NCBI GenBank assembly: GCA_039680175.1
Contig: JBDKTO010000117.1
Location: 1-47,277, forward strand
Origin: Veillonellales bacterium
Lineage (GTDB): Bacteria; Bacillota; Negativicutes; JAAYSF01
Direction of reading: 5' to 3'
DNA length: 47,277 bases
The notes under the pieces were generated by a model. The model was not told the DNA's origin and did no database searches. It saw only the letters and a program-made list of their open reading frames with translations. The translations under genes were made by a program, and so were the position numbers. Shown one piece after another: positions 32,318-42,226 of the stretch (within the stretch, counting starts at the first letter, position 1; every line of letters starts with the position of its first letter).

Positions 32318-32896
32318 ATGAAAAGATTGTTTGACGTGACATCATCTGCTGTCGCACTTTTATTATTTCTTCCGCTATTTATTTTTATCGCAATTTTAAT
32401 AAAGTTTGATTCTAGAGGACCAGTATTTTTTTGCCAAAGACGCATAGGTGTTAAAGACAAAGAGTTTATGATGTATAAGTTCCGATCGATGGCGGTGGGA
32501 ACACCGGAAGTAGCTACAGATAAGCTGACCAACAGTCAGGCGTATATTACCAAAGTCGGTTACTATTTGCGCAAATACAGCCTGGATGAATTGCCTCAGT
32601 TAATCAATATTTTGAAAGGCGATATGTCTGTTGTTGGACCGCGCCCTGCCTTATATAATCAGTATGAATTGCGAGAAAAACGCAATAAGCAGGGGATTTC
32701 AGCTTTGCGTCCAGGACTTACCGGCTGGGCACAGATCAATGGGCGGGATGAGATAGCTTTGGAAGAAAAGTTTAAATTGGACTCTTTCTATTCTCAGCAC
32801 CAGAGCTTTTGGTTGGATATGAAAATTATATTTTGTACGTTGTTTAGTGTTTATTCGGGCAGTGGAGTCAAGGTGAAGACGTTTTTGCACGAGTGA
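32318..32896 (+). CDS. Phosphoglycosyl transferase (bacterial sugar transferase, PglC/WcaJ core)
   Basis: A 192-residue monotopic membrane enzyme that links the first sugar phosphate to undecaprenyl phosphate. RLFDVTSSAVALLLFLPLFI is the re-entrant membrane helix, GPVFFCQRRIGVKDKEF and MYKFRSM follow, YSLDELPQLINILKGDMSVV holds the Asp-Glu catalytic pair, and GPRPALYNQYEL and PGLTGWAQINGRD complete the family pattern. It has only the catalytic core, without the N-terminal membrane domain of WbaP or WcaJ. The ATG at 32318 is preferred because the protein then starts directly at the conserved helix; an ATG three codons earlier is possible. Base composition turns AT-rich about here. Confidence 0.9.
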   Translation: MKRLFDVTSSAVALLLFLPLFIFIAILIKFDSRGPVFFCQRRIGVKDKEFMMYKFRSMAVGTPEVATDKLTNSQAYITKVGYYLRKYSLDELPQLINILKGDMSVVGPRPALYNQYELREKRNKQGISALRPGLTGWAQINGRDEIALEEKFKLDSFYSQHQSFWLDMKIIFCTLFSVYSGSGVKVKTFLHE

Positions 32897-32951
32897 TATT
32901 TGGTGGTGAAAGTTCATTTAGAAATAGTTGTTCTGAGGGGAAGGAAAGCGC

Positions 32952-33725
32952 ATGAAAGTAGTAATCCTTGCTGGTGGTTTTGGTACACGTATTAGTGAAG
33001 AATCACACTTAAAGCCGAAACCCATGGTGGAAATTGGTGGCAGACCGATACTTTGGCATATTATGAAAATATATTCCAGTTACGGATTTAATGATTTTGT
33101 GATATGTCTTGGGTACAAAGGGTATTGCATTAAAGAATATTTTGCTCATTACTTTTTGCATGAGTCTGATGTTACTTTTGATTTTCGCATGTCCAATCAG
33201 CAATATGTTCATCACAATCATGCTGAACCATGGAAAGTTACTTTAGTGAATACTGGTCTAAATACTATGACAGGCGGTCGTGTAAAACGTATCCAATCAT
33301 ATATTGGCAATGAGCCGTTTATGCTTACGTATGGAGATGGTGTTAGCAATGTGGATATTGGTAAATTAGTAGAATATCATAACGCACAGGGTAAATTAGT
33401 TACTGTTACTGCCGTTCAGCCAACAGGCCGTTTTGGTGCGTTGGATATAGATGAAAATAATGGTATAAATGGTTTTCAGGAGAAGCCCAAAGGCGATGGT
33501 GCTTGGATTAACGCGGGCTTTTTTGTGATGCAGCCGGAAGCGTTTAACTATATTGGTGATGACAGCACTATTTTAGAAAGAGAACCCCTGGAAAATTTAG
33601 CTAAAGATAAACAACTTGTCGCCTACAGACATGGTGGATTTTGGCAGCCGATGGATACCTTGCGAGATAAGAATCAGTTAGAAGAATTATGGCAGACAAA
33701 TAAAGCTCCTTGGAAAGTATGGTAA
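32952..33725 (+). CDS. rfbF: Glucose-1-phosphate cytidylyltransferase
   Basis: A 257-residue protein making CDP-glucose from glucose 1-phosphate and [23 protein letters not shown] is the nucleotidyltransferase signature; [30 protein letters not shown] with the metal-binding Asp, RFGALDIDE and [11 protein letters not shown] agree with RfbF/AscA/DdhA. The length is as in the family. It is the first of three consecutive genes of the CDP-3,6-dideoxyhexose pathway, and its stop lies 5 nt before the rfbG start. Confidence 0.95.
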   Translation: MKVVILAGGFGTRISEESHLKPKPMVEIGGRPILWHIMKIYSSYGFNDFVICLGYKGYCIKEYFAHYFLHESDVTFDFRMSNQQYVHHNHAEPWKVTLVNTGLNTMTGGRVKRIQSYIGNEPFMLTYGDGVSNVDIGKLVEYHNAQGKLVTVTAVQPTGRFGALDIDENNGINGFQEKPKGDGAWINAGFFVMQPEAFNYIGDDSTILEREPLENLAKDKQLVAYRHGGFWQPMDTLRDKNQLEELWQTNKAPWKVW

Positions 33726-33730
33726 GGGAA

Positions 33731-34810
33731 ATGATTTCAAAGGAATTTTGGCAGGATAAAAAGGTATTTATTACCGGACATACAGGTTTTAAAGGTTCAT
33801 GGCTATGCCTATGGCTGTATTCCTTAGGTGCCAAGGTAACTGGGTATGCTTTACAGCCACCAACTACACCAAGCTTATTTGAACTTTGCAAAATTGAAGG
33901 GTTAGTTAGTCATATCATTGGTGATGTGCGTGATGCTGAGGCCCTAAATAATGCTATGAACAAAGTTCAGCCGGAAATCGTCATTCACATGGCTGCTCAG
34001 CCGCTAGTGCGTGATTCCTATAAAATTCCTGCTGAAACTTATACCATTAATGTTATGGGAACGGTTCATCTATTTGAAGCAGTTCGTCAGTGCAAAAGCG
34101 TTAAAGCTGTTGTCAATGTAACAACAGATAAGTGCTATGAGAATAAGGAATGGCTGTGGGGTTATCGGGAGAATGAACCAATGGGTGGCTATGATCCTTA
34201 TTCCAATAGCAAGGCCTGTTCGGAATTAGTTACTGCCTCCTATCGCAATTCATTTTTTCATCCTTCCAAGTATGCTGAACATGGTGTTGCTATAGCTTCG
34301 GCCAGAGCGGGTAATGTCATCGGTGGGGGAGATTGGGCGGCTGATAGATTGATACCAGATTGCATAAATTCGTTATTATATAATAAAAGGATTTATATCC
34401 GCAGTCCGCAGGCAATTCGTCCCTGGCAGCATGTATTGGAACCATTAAGTGGTTATTTGATGTTAGCGCAGAAACTCTATGAAGAAGGGATACCCTTTGC
34501 CGAAGGGTGGAATTTTGGACCGAATGATAGTGATTCCAAGCCGGTAGAGTGGATTGTGCAGAAGATGTGTGAACAATGGGGCGGTAATGCTTCATATGAA
34601 ATAGATACAAGTCCACAACCGCACGAAGCGAGTTACTTGAAATTGGACTGTTCTAAAGCTCGGATGCGATTGGCGTGGGAGCCACGCTGGAACTTAGAAC
34701 AGGCTTTGAGTAAAATTATCGAATGGGTTTCGGCGTACAGGGAGAATCAAAATATGCGTGATGTTTGCTTACAACAAATAAAACAATATGTAAATGAGGT
34801 TGAGCCATGA
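33731..34810 (+). CDS. rfbG: CDP-glucose 4,6-dehydratase
   Basis: A 359-residue extended SDR enzyme converting CDP-glucose to CDP-4-keto-6-deoxyglucose. [20 protein letters not shown] at the N-terminus, [41 protein letters not shown] with the catalytic YxxxK, and [19 protein letters not shown] are diagnostic. In-frame starts at 33710 and 33719 are possible, but the ATG at 33731 gives the family's usual length and N-terminus. The last 4 bp overlap rfbH. Confidence 0.95.
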   Translation: MISKEFWQDKKVFITGHTGFKGSWLCLWLYSLGAKVTGYALQPPTTPSLFELCKIEGLVSHIIGDVRDAEALNNAMNKVQPEIVIHMAAQPLVRDSYKIPAETYTINVMGTVHLFEAVRQCKSVKAVVNVTTDKCYENKEWLWGYRENEPMGGYDPYSNSKACSELVTASYRNSFFHPSKYAEHGVAIASARAGNVIGGGDWAADRLIPDCINSLLYNKRIYIRSPQAIRPWQHVLEPLSGYLMLAQKLYEEGIPFAEGWNFGPNDSDSKPVEWIVQKMCEQWGGNASYEIDTSPQPHEASYLKLDCSKARMRLAWEPRWNLEQALSKIIEWVSAYRENQNMRDVCLQQIKQYVNEVEP

Positions 34811-36159
34811 ACTGCAATGAAGAATTGGAAAAACAATTGCACCGAGAGATAATGGAATTGGTAGCAAAATATTATAAAGTGAAACATAGAAAAGAAAATG
34901 TATTTAAACCAGGGGATCGAATTTCCTACGGGGGCCGTGTATTTGACGAGCAGGAAATGACTAATCTTGTAGATTCTGCATTAGACTTTTGGCTAACTAC
35001 CGGTAAATACACTGCACAATTTGAAGCAGATTTTGCTAACTTTTTAGGTGTAAAATATTGTTCGTTAACTAATTCCGGTTCTTCCGCCAATTTATTAGCC
35101 TTCATGGCACTTACTTCACACAAATTAGGAGAACGCCACATTAAAAAAGGTGATGAAGTCATCACTGTTGCCGCGGGGTTTCCGACAACAGTTGCTCCCA
35201 TTATTCAGTATGGTTCCATTCCAGTATTTGTCGATGTGACTTTACCTGCCTATAATATTGATGTTTCACAGTTGGAAAATGCGTTATCCGATAAAACCAA
35301 GGCGGTAATGATTGCTCATACATTAGGTAATCCATTTGATTTGCAAGCAGTTAAAGATTTCTGTGATAAGCATGATTTATGGTTAGTGGAAGATAACTGC
35401 GATGCATTGGGAACTAAGTATTTATATAATGGGGAATGGAAATACACAGGTACAGTTGGGCATATTGGTACATCCAGCTTTTATCCGCCACACCATATGA
35501 CTATGGGGGAAGGCGGTGCTATTTATACTAACGATCTTCAATTGAAACGTATTGTTGAATCCTTCCGTGACTGGGGCCGTGATTGCTGGTGCCCGTCAGG
35601 CCATGACGATACTTGTAAACATCGTTTTACGCAACAGTTTGGTGAATTGCCGTTGGGATATGATCATAAATATGTATATTCGCATTTGGGTTATAATTTG
35701 AAAGTTACTGATATGCAGGCGGCAGTAGGCTGTGCACAATTAAAAAAAATTCCGAGTTTTATTGATGCACGACGTAAAAACTGGCAAATGCTTCGGGAGG
35801 GTTTAAGTGATCTTCAGGACGTATTATTATTACCAGAACCAATGAATAACTCTGAACCAAGCTGGTTTGGTTTCCTTATTACAGTGAAAGAAAATGCTCA
35901 AATTAAGCGTGATGATATCGTTAGATACTTGGAAGAAAATAAAATTCAAACTAGAATGTTATTTGCGGGTAATTTAATTAAGCATCCGTGCTTTGATGAA
36001 ATGAGAGCAACGAAAACTGGCTATCGTGTAGTTGGAGAACTAACTAATACAGATAAAATTATGAATAATACTTTCTGGATCGGCGTTTATCCGGGCATGA
36101 ATGAAGCTATGATCAAATGTATGATAAATGCCATTAAAAATGCCATTAAAAATGGTTAA
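34807..36159 (+). CDS. rfbH: CDP-4-keto-6-deoxyglucose 3-dehydrase (E1, PMP and iron-sulfur)
   Basis: A 450-residue aminotransferase-fold enzyme that removes the C3 hydroxyl of CDP-4-keto-6-deoxyglucose. Around residue 229, [16 protein letters not shown] has His where ordinary PLP enzymes have the Schiff-base Lys, the mark of E1 dehydrases. The segment [20 protein letters not shown] supplies cysteines for the [2Fe-2S] cluster. [17 protein letters not shown] binds the cofactor phosphate. E1 needs an NADH-dependent iron-sulfur reductase (E3, RfbI/AscD); none is encoded in this window. Confidence 0.95.
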   Translation: MNCNEELEKQLHREIMELVAKYYKVKHRKENVFKPGDRISYGGRVFDEQEMTNLVDSALDFWLTTGKYTAQFEADFANFLGVKYCSLTNSGSSANLLAFMALTSHKLGERHIKKGDEVITVAAGFPTTVAPIIQYGSIPVFVDVTLPAYNIDVSQLENALSDKTKAVMIAHTLGNPFDLQAVKDFCDKHDLWLVEDNCDALGTKYLYNGEWKYTGTVGHIGTSSFYPPHHMTMGEGGAIYTNDLQLKRIVESFRDWGRDCWCPSGHDDTCKHRFTQQFGELPLGYDHKYVYSHLGYNLKVTDMQAAVGCAQLKKIPSFIDARRKNWQMLREGLSDLQDVLLLPEPMNNSEPSWFGFLITVKENAQIKRDDIVRYLEENKIQTRMLFAGNLIKHPCFDEMRATKTGYRVVGELTNTDKIMNNTFWIGVYPGMNEAMIKCMINAIKNAIKNG

Positions 36160-36276
36160 TGATAGTATTATTATCTTAGTTAAGCAATTTATTGTCATTA
36201 ATTTTTAATAACGGTACCATTAAATTTTTTGCTTAATAAATTATGGGCGTTTAAGTAAGAATTTAAGGAGTATGAA

Positions 36277-37998
36277 ATGAAATTAAGCGACTATATTGTA
36301 TCATTTTTAGTAGAAAAGAAGATAACAGATGTATTTGGTTATCCTGGTGGAATGGTAACACATTTAATGGATTCTTTCGATAAATATAATGATAAAATTT
36401 TTGCTCATCTTGCTTATCATGAGCAAGGTGCCGCTTTTTGTGCTTGTGGGTATGGACAAATATCTAAGTTACCTGGAGTTGCATATGCTACCAGCGGTCC
36501 TGGAGCAACAAATTTAATTACTGGAATTGCAAATGCATATTTTGATTCTATTCCTTGCGTTTTTATTACAGGACAGGTTAATACTTACGAAGCCAAGGGA
36601 TGTTTAGAGGTTCGGCAAAAAGGATTTCAAGAAATGGACGTTGTTAGTGTAGTAAAAAGCATAACCAAATATGCGGTACAAGTTACACAGGCGGACGATA
36701 TACGGTATGAATTAGAAAAAGCTTTTTCTATAAGTATGAGTGATAGGCCGGGACCAGTACTGTTAGACATTCCCATGAATATTCAAAGAGCAGAAATTGA
36801 TCCCGAAGCGTTAGCTGGATATAGTAATAGTTGTAATTGTGTTTGTTCTTGTGGTTCGAGAAAAGATATAGTTTTTAATACTTTGATGCAAGCAAAAAGG
36901 CCGCTTATTATTGCGGGTGCAGGTGTTAGTAATTCGGGTTGTAAAAAGGTTTTTCAGAAATTAGTTGATAAGCTAAAAGTACCAGTGGTTACTAGTATGA
37001 TTGGCATTGATTGCTTGTCCCATGAATCACCATATAACTTTGGCTTTATTGGTGCCTATGGTCATCGTTATGCTAATTTTGCAATTGCAAAAAGTGATTT
37101 GATTATATCAATTGGATCTAGACTTGATTGTAGGCAAACAGGTTCTAATAAAAATATTTTTGCCCAAGGTGCTAAAATAATCCGAATTGATATTGATGCA
37201 GGCGAACCTACTAATAAAATAAAGGAAGACGATACTTTATTACTATGTGATATAAGAGAGTTTATTCCAGCTATCTTAGATGATACCCGCTTTCAATTTG
37301 GCAATAAATATGAGCATTGGTTAAATCAGTGTAGAGAATTAAAAGGTAATCTAGAATGTATTGATAATGAGCCGGCAAACACAATTGTTCGTGAAATAAG
37401 TAAGTATGTTCCTGATGATGTTGTTGTAACTACTGATGTAGGGCAAAATCAGGTATGGGTAGCTCAAGATTTCGAAGTAAAAAAGAATCAACGTGTTTTG
37501 TTTTCAGGTGGCCACGGTGCTATGGGATATTCGCTTCCGGCGGCGATTGGTGCATATTATGCAAGTCATAAACCTGTTATTTGTTTTAATGGTGATGGTG
37601 GTCTACAAATGAATATTCAAGAATTACAATTTATTGCAAGGGAAGGCATTCCTATAAAAATTGTTCTAATGAACAATCATTCACTTGGTATGATAAGGCA
37701 TTTTCAAGAAATGTATTTTGACTCTAACTCTATGCAAACGACTGCCGACAAAGGATATACAGTTCCAGATTTTAATAAGGTTGCTGCAGCATATGGTATT
37801 GACACTTATACTATTAAACGGATGAATGAAATACCGCAATTAGGAAAAATTTTCCAAGAACTTTCGCCAGCCTTTATTAATGTTATATGTAGTGATAAAA
37901 CCTATGTATACCCTAAACTTGCTATGAATAAACCAATTCATGACCAAGAACCGTTAATGGACAGGGATTTGTTTGATAAGTTAATGGGTGCTGAATGA
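36277..37998 (+). CDS. ThDP-dependent enzyme, acetolactate-synthase-like; possible YerE-type branched-sugar synthase
   Basis: A 573-residue protein with the three-domain fold of acetolactate synthase. The activating Glu49 is in YHEQGAAF; TSGPGATNLITGIANAYFDS, DRPGPVLLDIPMNIQ and a cofactor motif starting NGDGGLQMNIQELQF (about 437) and ending in NN (about 466) are present. The region after it (HSLGMIRHFQEMYFDSNSMQ) departs from the QWQxxFY pattern of true acetolactate synthases. Coming directly after rfbFGH it fits YerE of Yersinia, which adds a two-carbon unit from pyruvate to C4 of CDP-4-keto-3,6-dideoxyglucose. A biosynthetic acetolactate synthase would normally lie with ilv genes, and no small subunit is present. 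The RBS is AAGGAG. The ThDP family is sure, the YerE role inferred. Confidence 0.8.
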   Translation: MKLSDYIVSFLVEKKITDVFGYPGGMVTHLMDSFDKYNDKIFAHLAYHEQGAAFCACGYGQISKLPGVAYATSGPGATNLITGIANAYFDSIPCVFITGQVNTYEAKGCLEVRQKGFQEMDVVSVVKSITKYAVQVTQADDIRYELEKAFSISMSDRPGPVLLDIPMNIQRAEIDPEALAGYSNSCNCVCSCGSRKDIVFNTLMQAKRPLIIAGAGVSNSGCKKVFQKLVDKLKVPVVTSMIGIDCLSHESPYNFGFIGAYGHRYANFAIAKSDLIISIGSRLDCRQTGSNKNIFAQGAKIIRIDIDAGEPTNKIKEDDTLLLCDIREFIPAILDDTRFQFGNKYEHWLNQCRELKGNLECIDNEPANTIVREISKYVPDDVVVTTDVGQNQVWVAQDFEVKKNQRVLFSGGHGAMGYSLPAAIGAYYASHKPVICFNGDGGLQMNIQELQFIAREGIPIKIVLMNNHSLGMIRHFQEMYFDSNSMQTTADKGYTVPDFNKVAAAYGIDTYTIKRMNEIPQLGKIFQELSPAFINVICSDKTYVYPKLAMNKPIHDQEPLMDRDLFDKLMGAE

Positions 37999-38046
37999 TA
38001 ACTATAGCAGTAACATTATGAGGCTATCACTTCTGTACTTATTTAA

Positions 38047-38154
38047 TCGGATTATTCGTTAGATGTATTTAAAGACATAAAAATTGCAGAAATTGAAAAT
38101 GCAAAGGACTTTTTAATAACTGATAGGATTGCGGATTATCCAATGACAGAATAG
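38047..38154 (+). pseudogene. Possible C-terminal remnant of a lost gene
   Basis: A 35-codon open stretch ending at TAG 38152 reads SDYSLDVFKDIKIAEIENAK followed by DFLITDRIADYPMTE. It has a protein-like composition but no start codon or RBS and is preceded by a stop. It may be the tail of a deleted sugar-biosynthesis gene between the ThDP enzyme and the reductase. I do not recognise the family. Confidence 0.3.
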
Positions 38155-38172
38155 CATGCGGAGGGAATATTC

Positions 38173-39249
38173 ATGTGTCAAAGTTTTATGAGAAGCGATG
38201 TTATTGAGAAGGATATGCAGGATATTTATTCGCGTGATATTGCCTGGGAAAGATTTAAGGGGAAAACTATTTTGGTTACGGGTGCAACAGGGATGTTGGT
38301 ATCGTATCTTTTATATTTTTTGATATATTTAAATGAGGTACACAATGCTAATATCCGTATAATTGCTTTGGTACGGAATTTGAAAAAATGTGAACAAAAA
38401 TTTGGTAAGTATAAAGAAAAATCATATTTTAAAATTTATACAGAGGATATTACAAAGCCTTTAAATATTGCGGAAGCAATAGATTTTATTATTCATGCTG
38501 CGAGTTTAGCAAGTCCGCAGTATTATGAGCCTATGCCCATTGAAGTTGCTGCACCTAATGTATTGGGAACGTATTACTTATTACAATTAGCTAGAGAAAA
38601 AAAAGTAAGCGGTTTTTTGTTTTTTAGTAGTGGAGATATTTATGGAAAAATGCCGGAAGGGACAGGAGATATAGTAGAAGAGATGTCAGGATCTATGGAC
38701 CCTTTGGATATGCATAGTTGTTATGGTGAAAGTAAACGTATGGGGGAAACATGGTGTGCATCTTTTGCACGTGAATATGATATGCCAGTTACGATTGTTC
38801 GCATTGGGCATACGTATGGACCAACTATGGATGTTGAGCAGGATCCAAGAGTATTTGCTTCTTTTATGAAATGTGTTTATCATGGAGAAGATATTGTTAT
38901 GTTAAGCGATGGAAGTGCTAAGCGTCCCTTTTGTTATATCGCTGATGCGATAGTAGCATTTTTTCTAGTTTTATTAGAAGGTAAAAAAGGTGAGGCTTAT
39001 AATGTTTGTAATACCATGGAATTTTTGAGCATAGCAGAACTTGCGGAATTGATGGTTCGCTTACGTCCGGAACTTGGTTTGAAGTTTATCCGAAAGCAAC
39101 GTGTGCGTTCAGAGGTTTATTTAGAAAATAAGGGGAACAAGGATAATAAACCAATTGAAACGAAATTGAAAAAATTGGGATGGAAATGTCATTATGATAG
39201 TTATACTGGTTTTAAAAATGTATTACGATATTTGCAACAGAGGGGTTGA
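38173..39249 (+). CDS. NAD-dependent epimerase/dehydratase-type SDR; candidate YerF-like reductase
   Basis: A 358-residue extended SDR. About 30 residues precede the nucleotide loop (TILVTGATGMLVSYLLYFLI). IDFIIHAASLASPQYYEPMP, FFSSGDIYGKMPE and CYGESKRMGETWCASFA with the YxxxK pair follow; RIGHTYGPTMDVEQDPRVF and RPFCYIADAIVAF are typical of UDP-glucuronate decarboxylase relatives. By position after the YerE-like enzyme it could reduce the acetyl side chain of the branched sugar, as YerF does; a plain 4-reductase or decarboxylase role is also possible. The RBS GGAGGG precedes the ATG. Confidence 0.75.
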   Translation: MCQSFMRSDVIEKDMQDIYSRDIAWERFKGKTILVTGATGMLVSYLLYFLIYLNEVHNANIRIIALVRNLKKCEQKFGKYKEKSYFKIYTEDITKPLNIAEAIDFIIHAASLASPQYYEPMPIEVAAPNVLGTYYLLQLAREKKVSGFLFFSSGDIYGKMPEGTGDIVEEMSGSMDPLDMHSCYGESKRMGETWCASFAREYDMPVTIVRIGHTYGPTMDVEQDPRVFASFMKCVYHGEDIVMLSDGSAKRPFCYIADAIVAFFLVLLEGKKGEAYNVCNTMEFLSIAELAELMVRLRPELGLKFIRKQRVRSEVYLENKGNKDNKPIETKLKKLGWKCHYDSYTGFKNVLRYLQQRG

Positions 39250-39278
39250 TAAATGAATGGGTTAGGGGTGTATTATCT

Positions 39279-39538
39279 TTGCCGTTTATGAAGGAACTCA
39301 GCTTAGATGGGAAGCTTTTTGTCGAATTCATTGCACTTACTTCTTATCCTATGTGAAAAAGAAAATGCAGGACGACAACCTGTTTACAAAGTATACGATG
39401 CAGGAACTTTTTGATGAATTAGATGTGATTGAATGCTTTGAATATCCTGGATATGATTTGCGTGTAAGTGAAATGACATCTCGTCAACTCGCTATATACG
39501 AAACAATGGGGTTTAATCCCCCAGCTTCGTTACATTAA
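39279..39538 (+). pseudogene. Transposase C-terminal remnant (IS4/IS1634-like), frameshifted
   Basis: LPFMKELSLDGKLFVEFIAL runs in one frame from 39279. About 39330 the reading continues in another frame as YFLSYVKKKMQDDNLF, then KYTMQELFDELDVIECFEYP, and ends NPPASLH at 39538. This resembles the C-terminal end of IS4/IS1634-type transposases (GKLFxxFIAL...SYxKKxM...YTMQELxDELD). The catalytic DDE region is absent. The 465-bp gap 39250-39714 contains this remnant, two small inverted repeats and the leader of the flippase gene. Confidence 0.6.
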
Positions 39539-39553
39539 GTCCGGGAATGCAGG

Positions 39554-39604
39554 ATACCTAGGTATAATCGCTACTGAGGCAACGTGACATATAAAAAATG
39601 TCAC
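39554..39604. other. Two small inverted repeats after the transposase remnant
   Basis: ATACCTAGGTAT (39554-39565) is a perfect palindrome. GTGACAT (39584-39590) pairs with ATGTCAC (39598-39604) around an A-rich loop. They may be the remains of an insertion-sequence end; no T-run suggests a terminator. Confidence 0.35.
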
Positions 39605-39714
39605 TATCTTAATTCATCACAGGAGTGGTCTTGATATTGTGGTCCATTATAGTCAGAATGATTCTTGTCGGATAATCAAAGGGGAGTGGGTATTTTAGCA
39701 AAAGTAATTAAGTC

Positions 39715-41082
39715 ATGAAGTTTTTAGAGAAAACAATGGGAAAAGGTAGTGGAGAAGCATGCATGATAGATAACAAAGATGTTTCATATAGTGATAAAGT
39801 AATTTATAAGAATTCTATTTTTTCATTATTATATAAAGGTATTGCGATGTTATTATCCCTTCTTTCGGTACCATTGATGTTACATTGTCTCGGTACAGAA
39901 AAATATGGCGTGTGGGTATCGTTGTTGTCTGTTGTTTCTTGGATTTATTATTTTGATTTAGGTGTAGGAAATGGATTAAGGAATAAATTGGCAGAATCTA
40001 TAGCTCTTCATGATATTGAAAGTTCAAAAAAATATTTAAGCGTTTCTTATCTTTTAGTAAGTGGAATATCATTTCTTATATTCATTGCAATTCTCGTTAT
40101 TTTTTCTATAATAGATGTTTCTTCGCTGTTGCACTATAGCCTTTTAGATGAAAATCTTGATCTCATATTGATTATTGCATTTTTCTTTGCCTGTGTTAAT
40201 TTTGTGGCCTCTCTTGTCAATAATATATTTTATGCTGTACAGAGAGCTAGCTTAGTGAACTTTTTTGGCGTAGTAGGACAGGTGCTCTTTATTTTAGGAT
40301 TGATAGTGTATATTCAAACAGGTAAAAGTTTTCTTGTAATGCTTGTTATTGTTGAAGGGGTTGCCCAACTGTTAAAAAATGTTGTGGCGACAGGTTATAT
40401 ATTCCGTACTTATTCACAATTAAAGTTTTCGATCAATAAGATTGATTTTAGTTATGCACATGGAATAGTAGGTTTTGGCCTCCGAGTTTTTCTTATTCAG
40501 ATTACGGCATTAATTTTGAATTCGACAGATAATATTATTATCTTACGATATTTTGGCGCGGATGCTGTAACGCCATATAGTTTGTGTTATAAGTATTTTA
40601 ATACGATTAATGCATTTTTTGTAGTTATGTTAACACCTCTTTTATCTGCCTATACTTTTGCTTATGCGCGACATGACGTTGAATGGATAAAGAAAACTTT
40701 ATATAAGGGATTTTTGCTTTTCATTGCTTTTGTTGCGATTATACTCATTGCTGGATTTGTTTTTGAGCCAGTTACAATTTTATGGTTGCAAAAAAAACTT
40801 TATTTTCAACCGGGTCTCATATTTTTGACTGGATTGTATTTCGTTTTGTTAATGTTTACACATAATTTTTCCACGCTATTAAATGGAATTAGTAAAGTTT
40901 CAGGGTATACAATATCAACGATTTTGATGGCAGTTATTAACGTACCAATTTCAGTTTTTATAGCCGTTTATATGGGAATGGGGATTAATGGAGTTATTAT
41001 GGGATCTATTATTTCGATGATAATTGGGGTTGTAGTTTCTCCTATTATTGCGATAAAGGAATTAAAGAAGTTGGGAGGTTAG
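39715..41082 (+). CDS. Wzx-type polysaccharide flippase (MOP/PST family)
   Basis: A 455-residue integral membrane protein with about 12 hydrophobic segments. The first (IFSLLYKGIAMLLSLLSVPL) carries the usual basic, amphipathic start, followed by LGTEKYGVWVSLLSVVSWIY and FDLGVGNGLRNKLAES, which are conserved in this family. It would flip undecaprenyl-linked repeat units across the inner membrane. I see no wzy polymerase in the window. The N-terminal 25 residues are unlike the family and the ATG at 39715 has no clear RBS, so the start could lie further in (for example at the Met of MIDNKDVSY). Confidence 0.85.
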   Translation: MKFLEKTMGKGSGEACMIDNKDVSYSDKVIYKNSIFSLLYKGIAMLLSLLSVPLMLHCLGTEKYGVWVSLLSVVSWIYYFDLGVGNGLRNKLAESIALHDIESSKKYLSVSYLLVSGISFLIFIAILVIFSIIDVSSLLHYSLLDENLDLILIIAFFFACVNFVASLVNNIFYAVQRASLVNFFGVVGQVLFILGLIVYIQTGKSFLVMLVIVEGVAQLLKNVVATGYIFRTYSQLKFSINKIDFSYAHGIVGFGLRVFLIQITALILNSTDNIIILRYFGADAVTPYSLCYKYFNTINAFFVVMLTPLLSAYTFAYARHDVEWIKKTLYKGFLLFIAFVAIILIAGFVFEPVTILWLQKKLYFQPGLIFLTGLYFVLLMFTHNFSTLLNGISKVSGYTISTILMAVINVPISVFIAVYMGMGINGVIMGSIISMIIGVVVSPIIAIKELKKLGG

Positions 41083-41085
41083 AAA

Positions 41086-42156
41086 ATGCTTCTTTTGTCA
41101 ATTTGTATACCATCATATAACCGATTTACTAGTTTGAATGTAGCCGTTAAATTAATGTTGAAAGCAGAATCTAGAGACTTTGAAATTATAATATTAGATA
41201 ATAAATCGCCAAATGATATTGAAAAGGAAATTATAATTCATGATAAACGTTTACATTTTATCAAACAAGAGTCAGCTGTTAATGCAAATGAGAATATTAG
41301 GGATTGTTTATTATATGCTACGGGAAAGTATGCAATGATTTGCTTAGATAAGGATAGTATTAATGGAAGAATGTTAGATGAGTTTCTTCAAGTTATTCGG
41401 CAAAATCCCAAAATTTGCGGAGGTTGCTGTATACAAAATAAAATATCTAAAGAAAATAAAATTGAGATTTATGATCATGATCAGATTCTAAAATTTGGAT
41501 ATTTATATTTAGGAAAACATCCGTCAGGTGATTTTTACAGAACCGAATATATGAATGAAGATATAAAGTTGTTATCGGAAAAAGCATTGAATAGTGGATT
41601 TATATCGGATTTAATTTTGGCAAGATGCGCTAGTCATGGTTCTATGCTATTTTATGATAAACCTTTAGTGTTTCTTGAGAAATCGAAAACTGCTGCAAAA
41701 ATAAAGTCATATACATATTCTGGAAAAAATAATAATGTATATTTTTATCCTAATAAGAGAAAAGAACAGTTTAGCGTGTATATTGATCATATGAAATCAT
41801 TGTATATAACACATAAATTATGGAAAAAATTACTTGAGAAGATTTATGTTCAGAAAATTATTCAAGTTACGTTTGGTTTTCGAGATGTTATGCGTTTAAA
41901 AGATGCATGTACACACTATGATCTCACGGTTAGGAATATTACGTTAAAAGAAATGTTTCATTATTGGATAGATTTTAATAATTATTTTTTGAAAAGTGAT
42001 CTTAATGATTTATCCAAATATAGTAAGTTGTATATTATCATTAAATCAAATTTAATGCTTGTAAAAAAATTTATCGATAAAAAATTATGCTATTCTAGTT
42101 GTAGAAGAAATGTATTTATGAATAAGTTGCTTATTGGAAAAAATTCAATAAGATGA
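41086..42156 (+). CDS. GT2 family glycosyltransferase
   Basis: A 356-residue protein. LLSICIPSYNRFTSLNVAVK, FEIIILDNKSPND and NANENIRDCLLYATGKYAMI, then LDKDSINGRML (a divergent DxD), form a GT-A domain of about 220 residues. The C-terminal 130 residues are basic and aromatic without a recognised domain. It starts 3 nt after the flippase stop, with GGGAGG inside the end of that gene as RBS, so the two are coupled. Substrate unknown. Confidence 0.78.
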   Translation: MLLLSICIPSYNRFTSLNVAVKLMLKAESRDFEIIILDNKSPNDIEKEIIIHDKRLHFIKQESAVNANENIRDCLLYATGKYAMICLDKDSINGRMLDEFLQVIRQNPKICGGCCIQNKISKENKIEIYDHDQILKFGYLYLGKHPSGDFYRTEYMNEDIKLLSEKALNSGFISDLILARCASHGSMLFYDKPLVFLEKSKTAAKIKSYTYSGKNNNVYFYPNKRKEQFSVYIDHMKSLYITHKLWKKLLEKIYVQKIIQVTFGFRDVMRLKDACTHYDLTVRNITLKEMFHYWIDFNNYFLKSDLNDLSKYSKLYIIIKSNLMLVKKFIDKKLCYSSCRRNVFMNKLLIGKNSIR

Positions 42157-42226
42157 GGATACTAATCTGAATAATGCAAATAATAAAAGAAATTATCATA
42201 GAATATATGCATGGAGGAATGCAGCA

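Noticed and set aside
33768-33800. GGCAGGATAAAAAG inside rfbG as a promoter
   Set aside because: It is within a conserved coding segment (FWQDKK) and has no GAAT at the right distance.
36192-36220. TTGTCA-17-TACCAT as a promoter of the ThDP enzyme gene
   Set aside because: The -10 matches at only four positions in very AT-rich DNA, so I do not list it as a feature.
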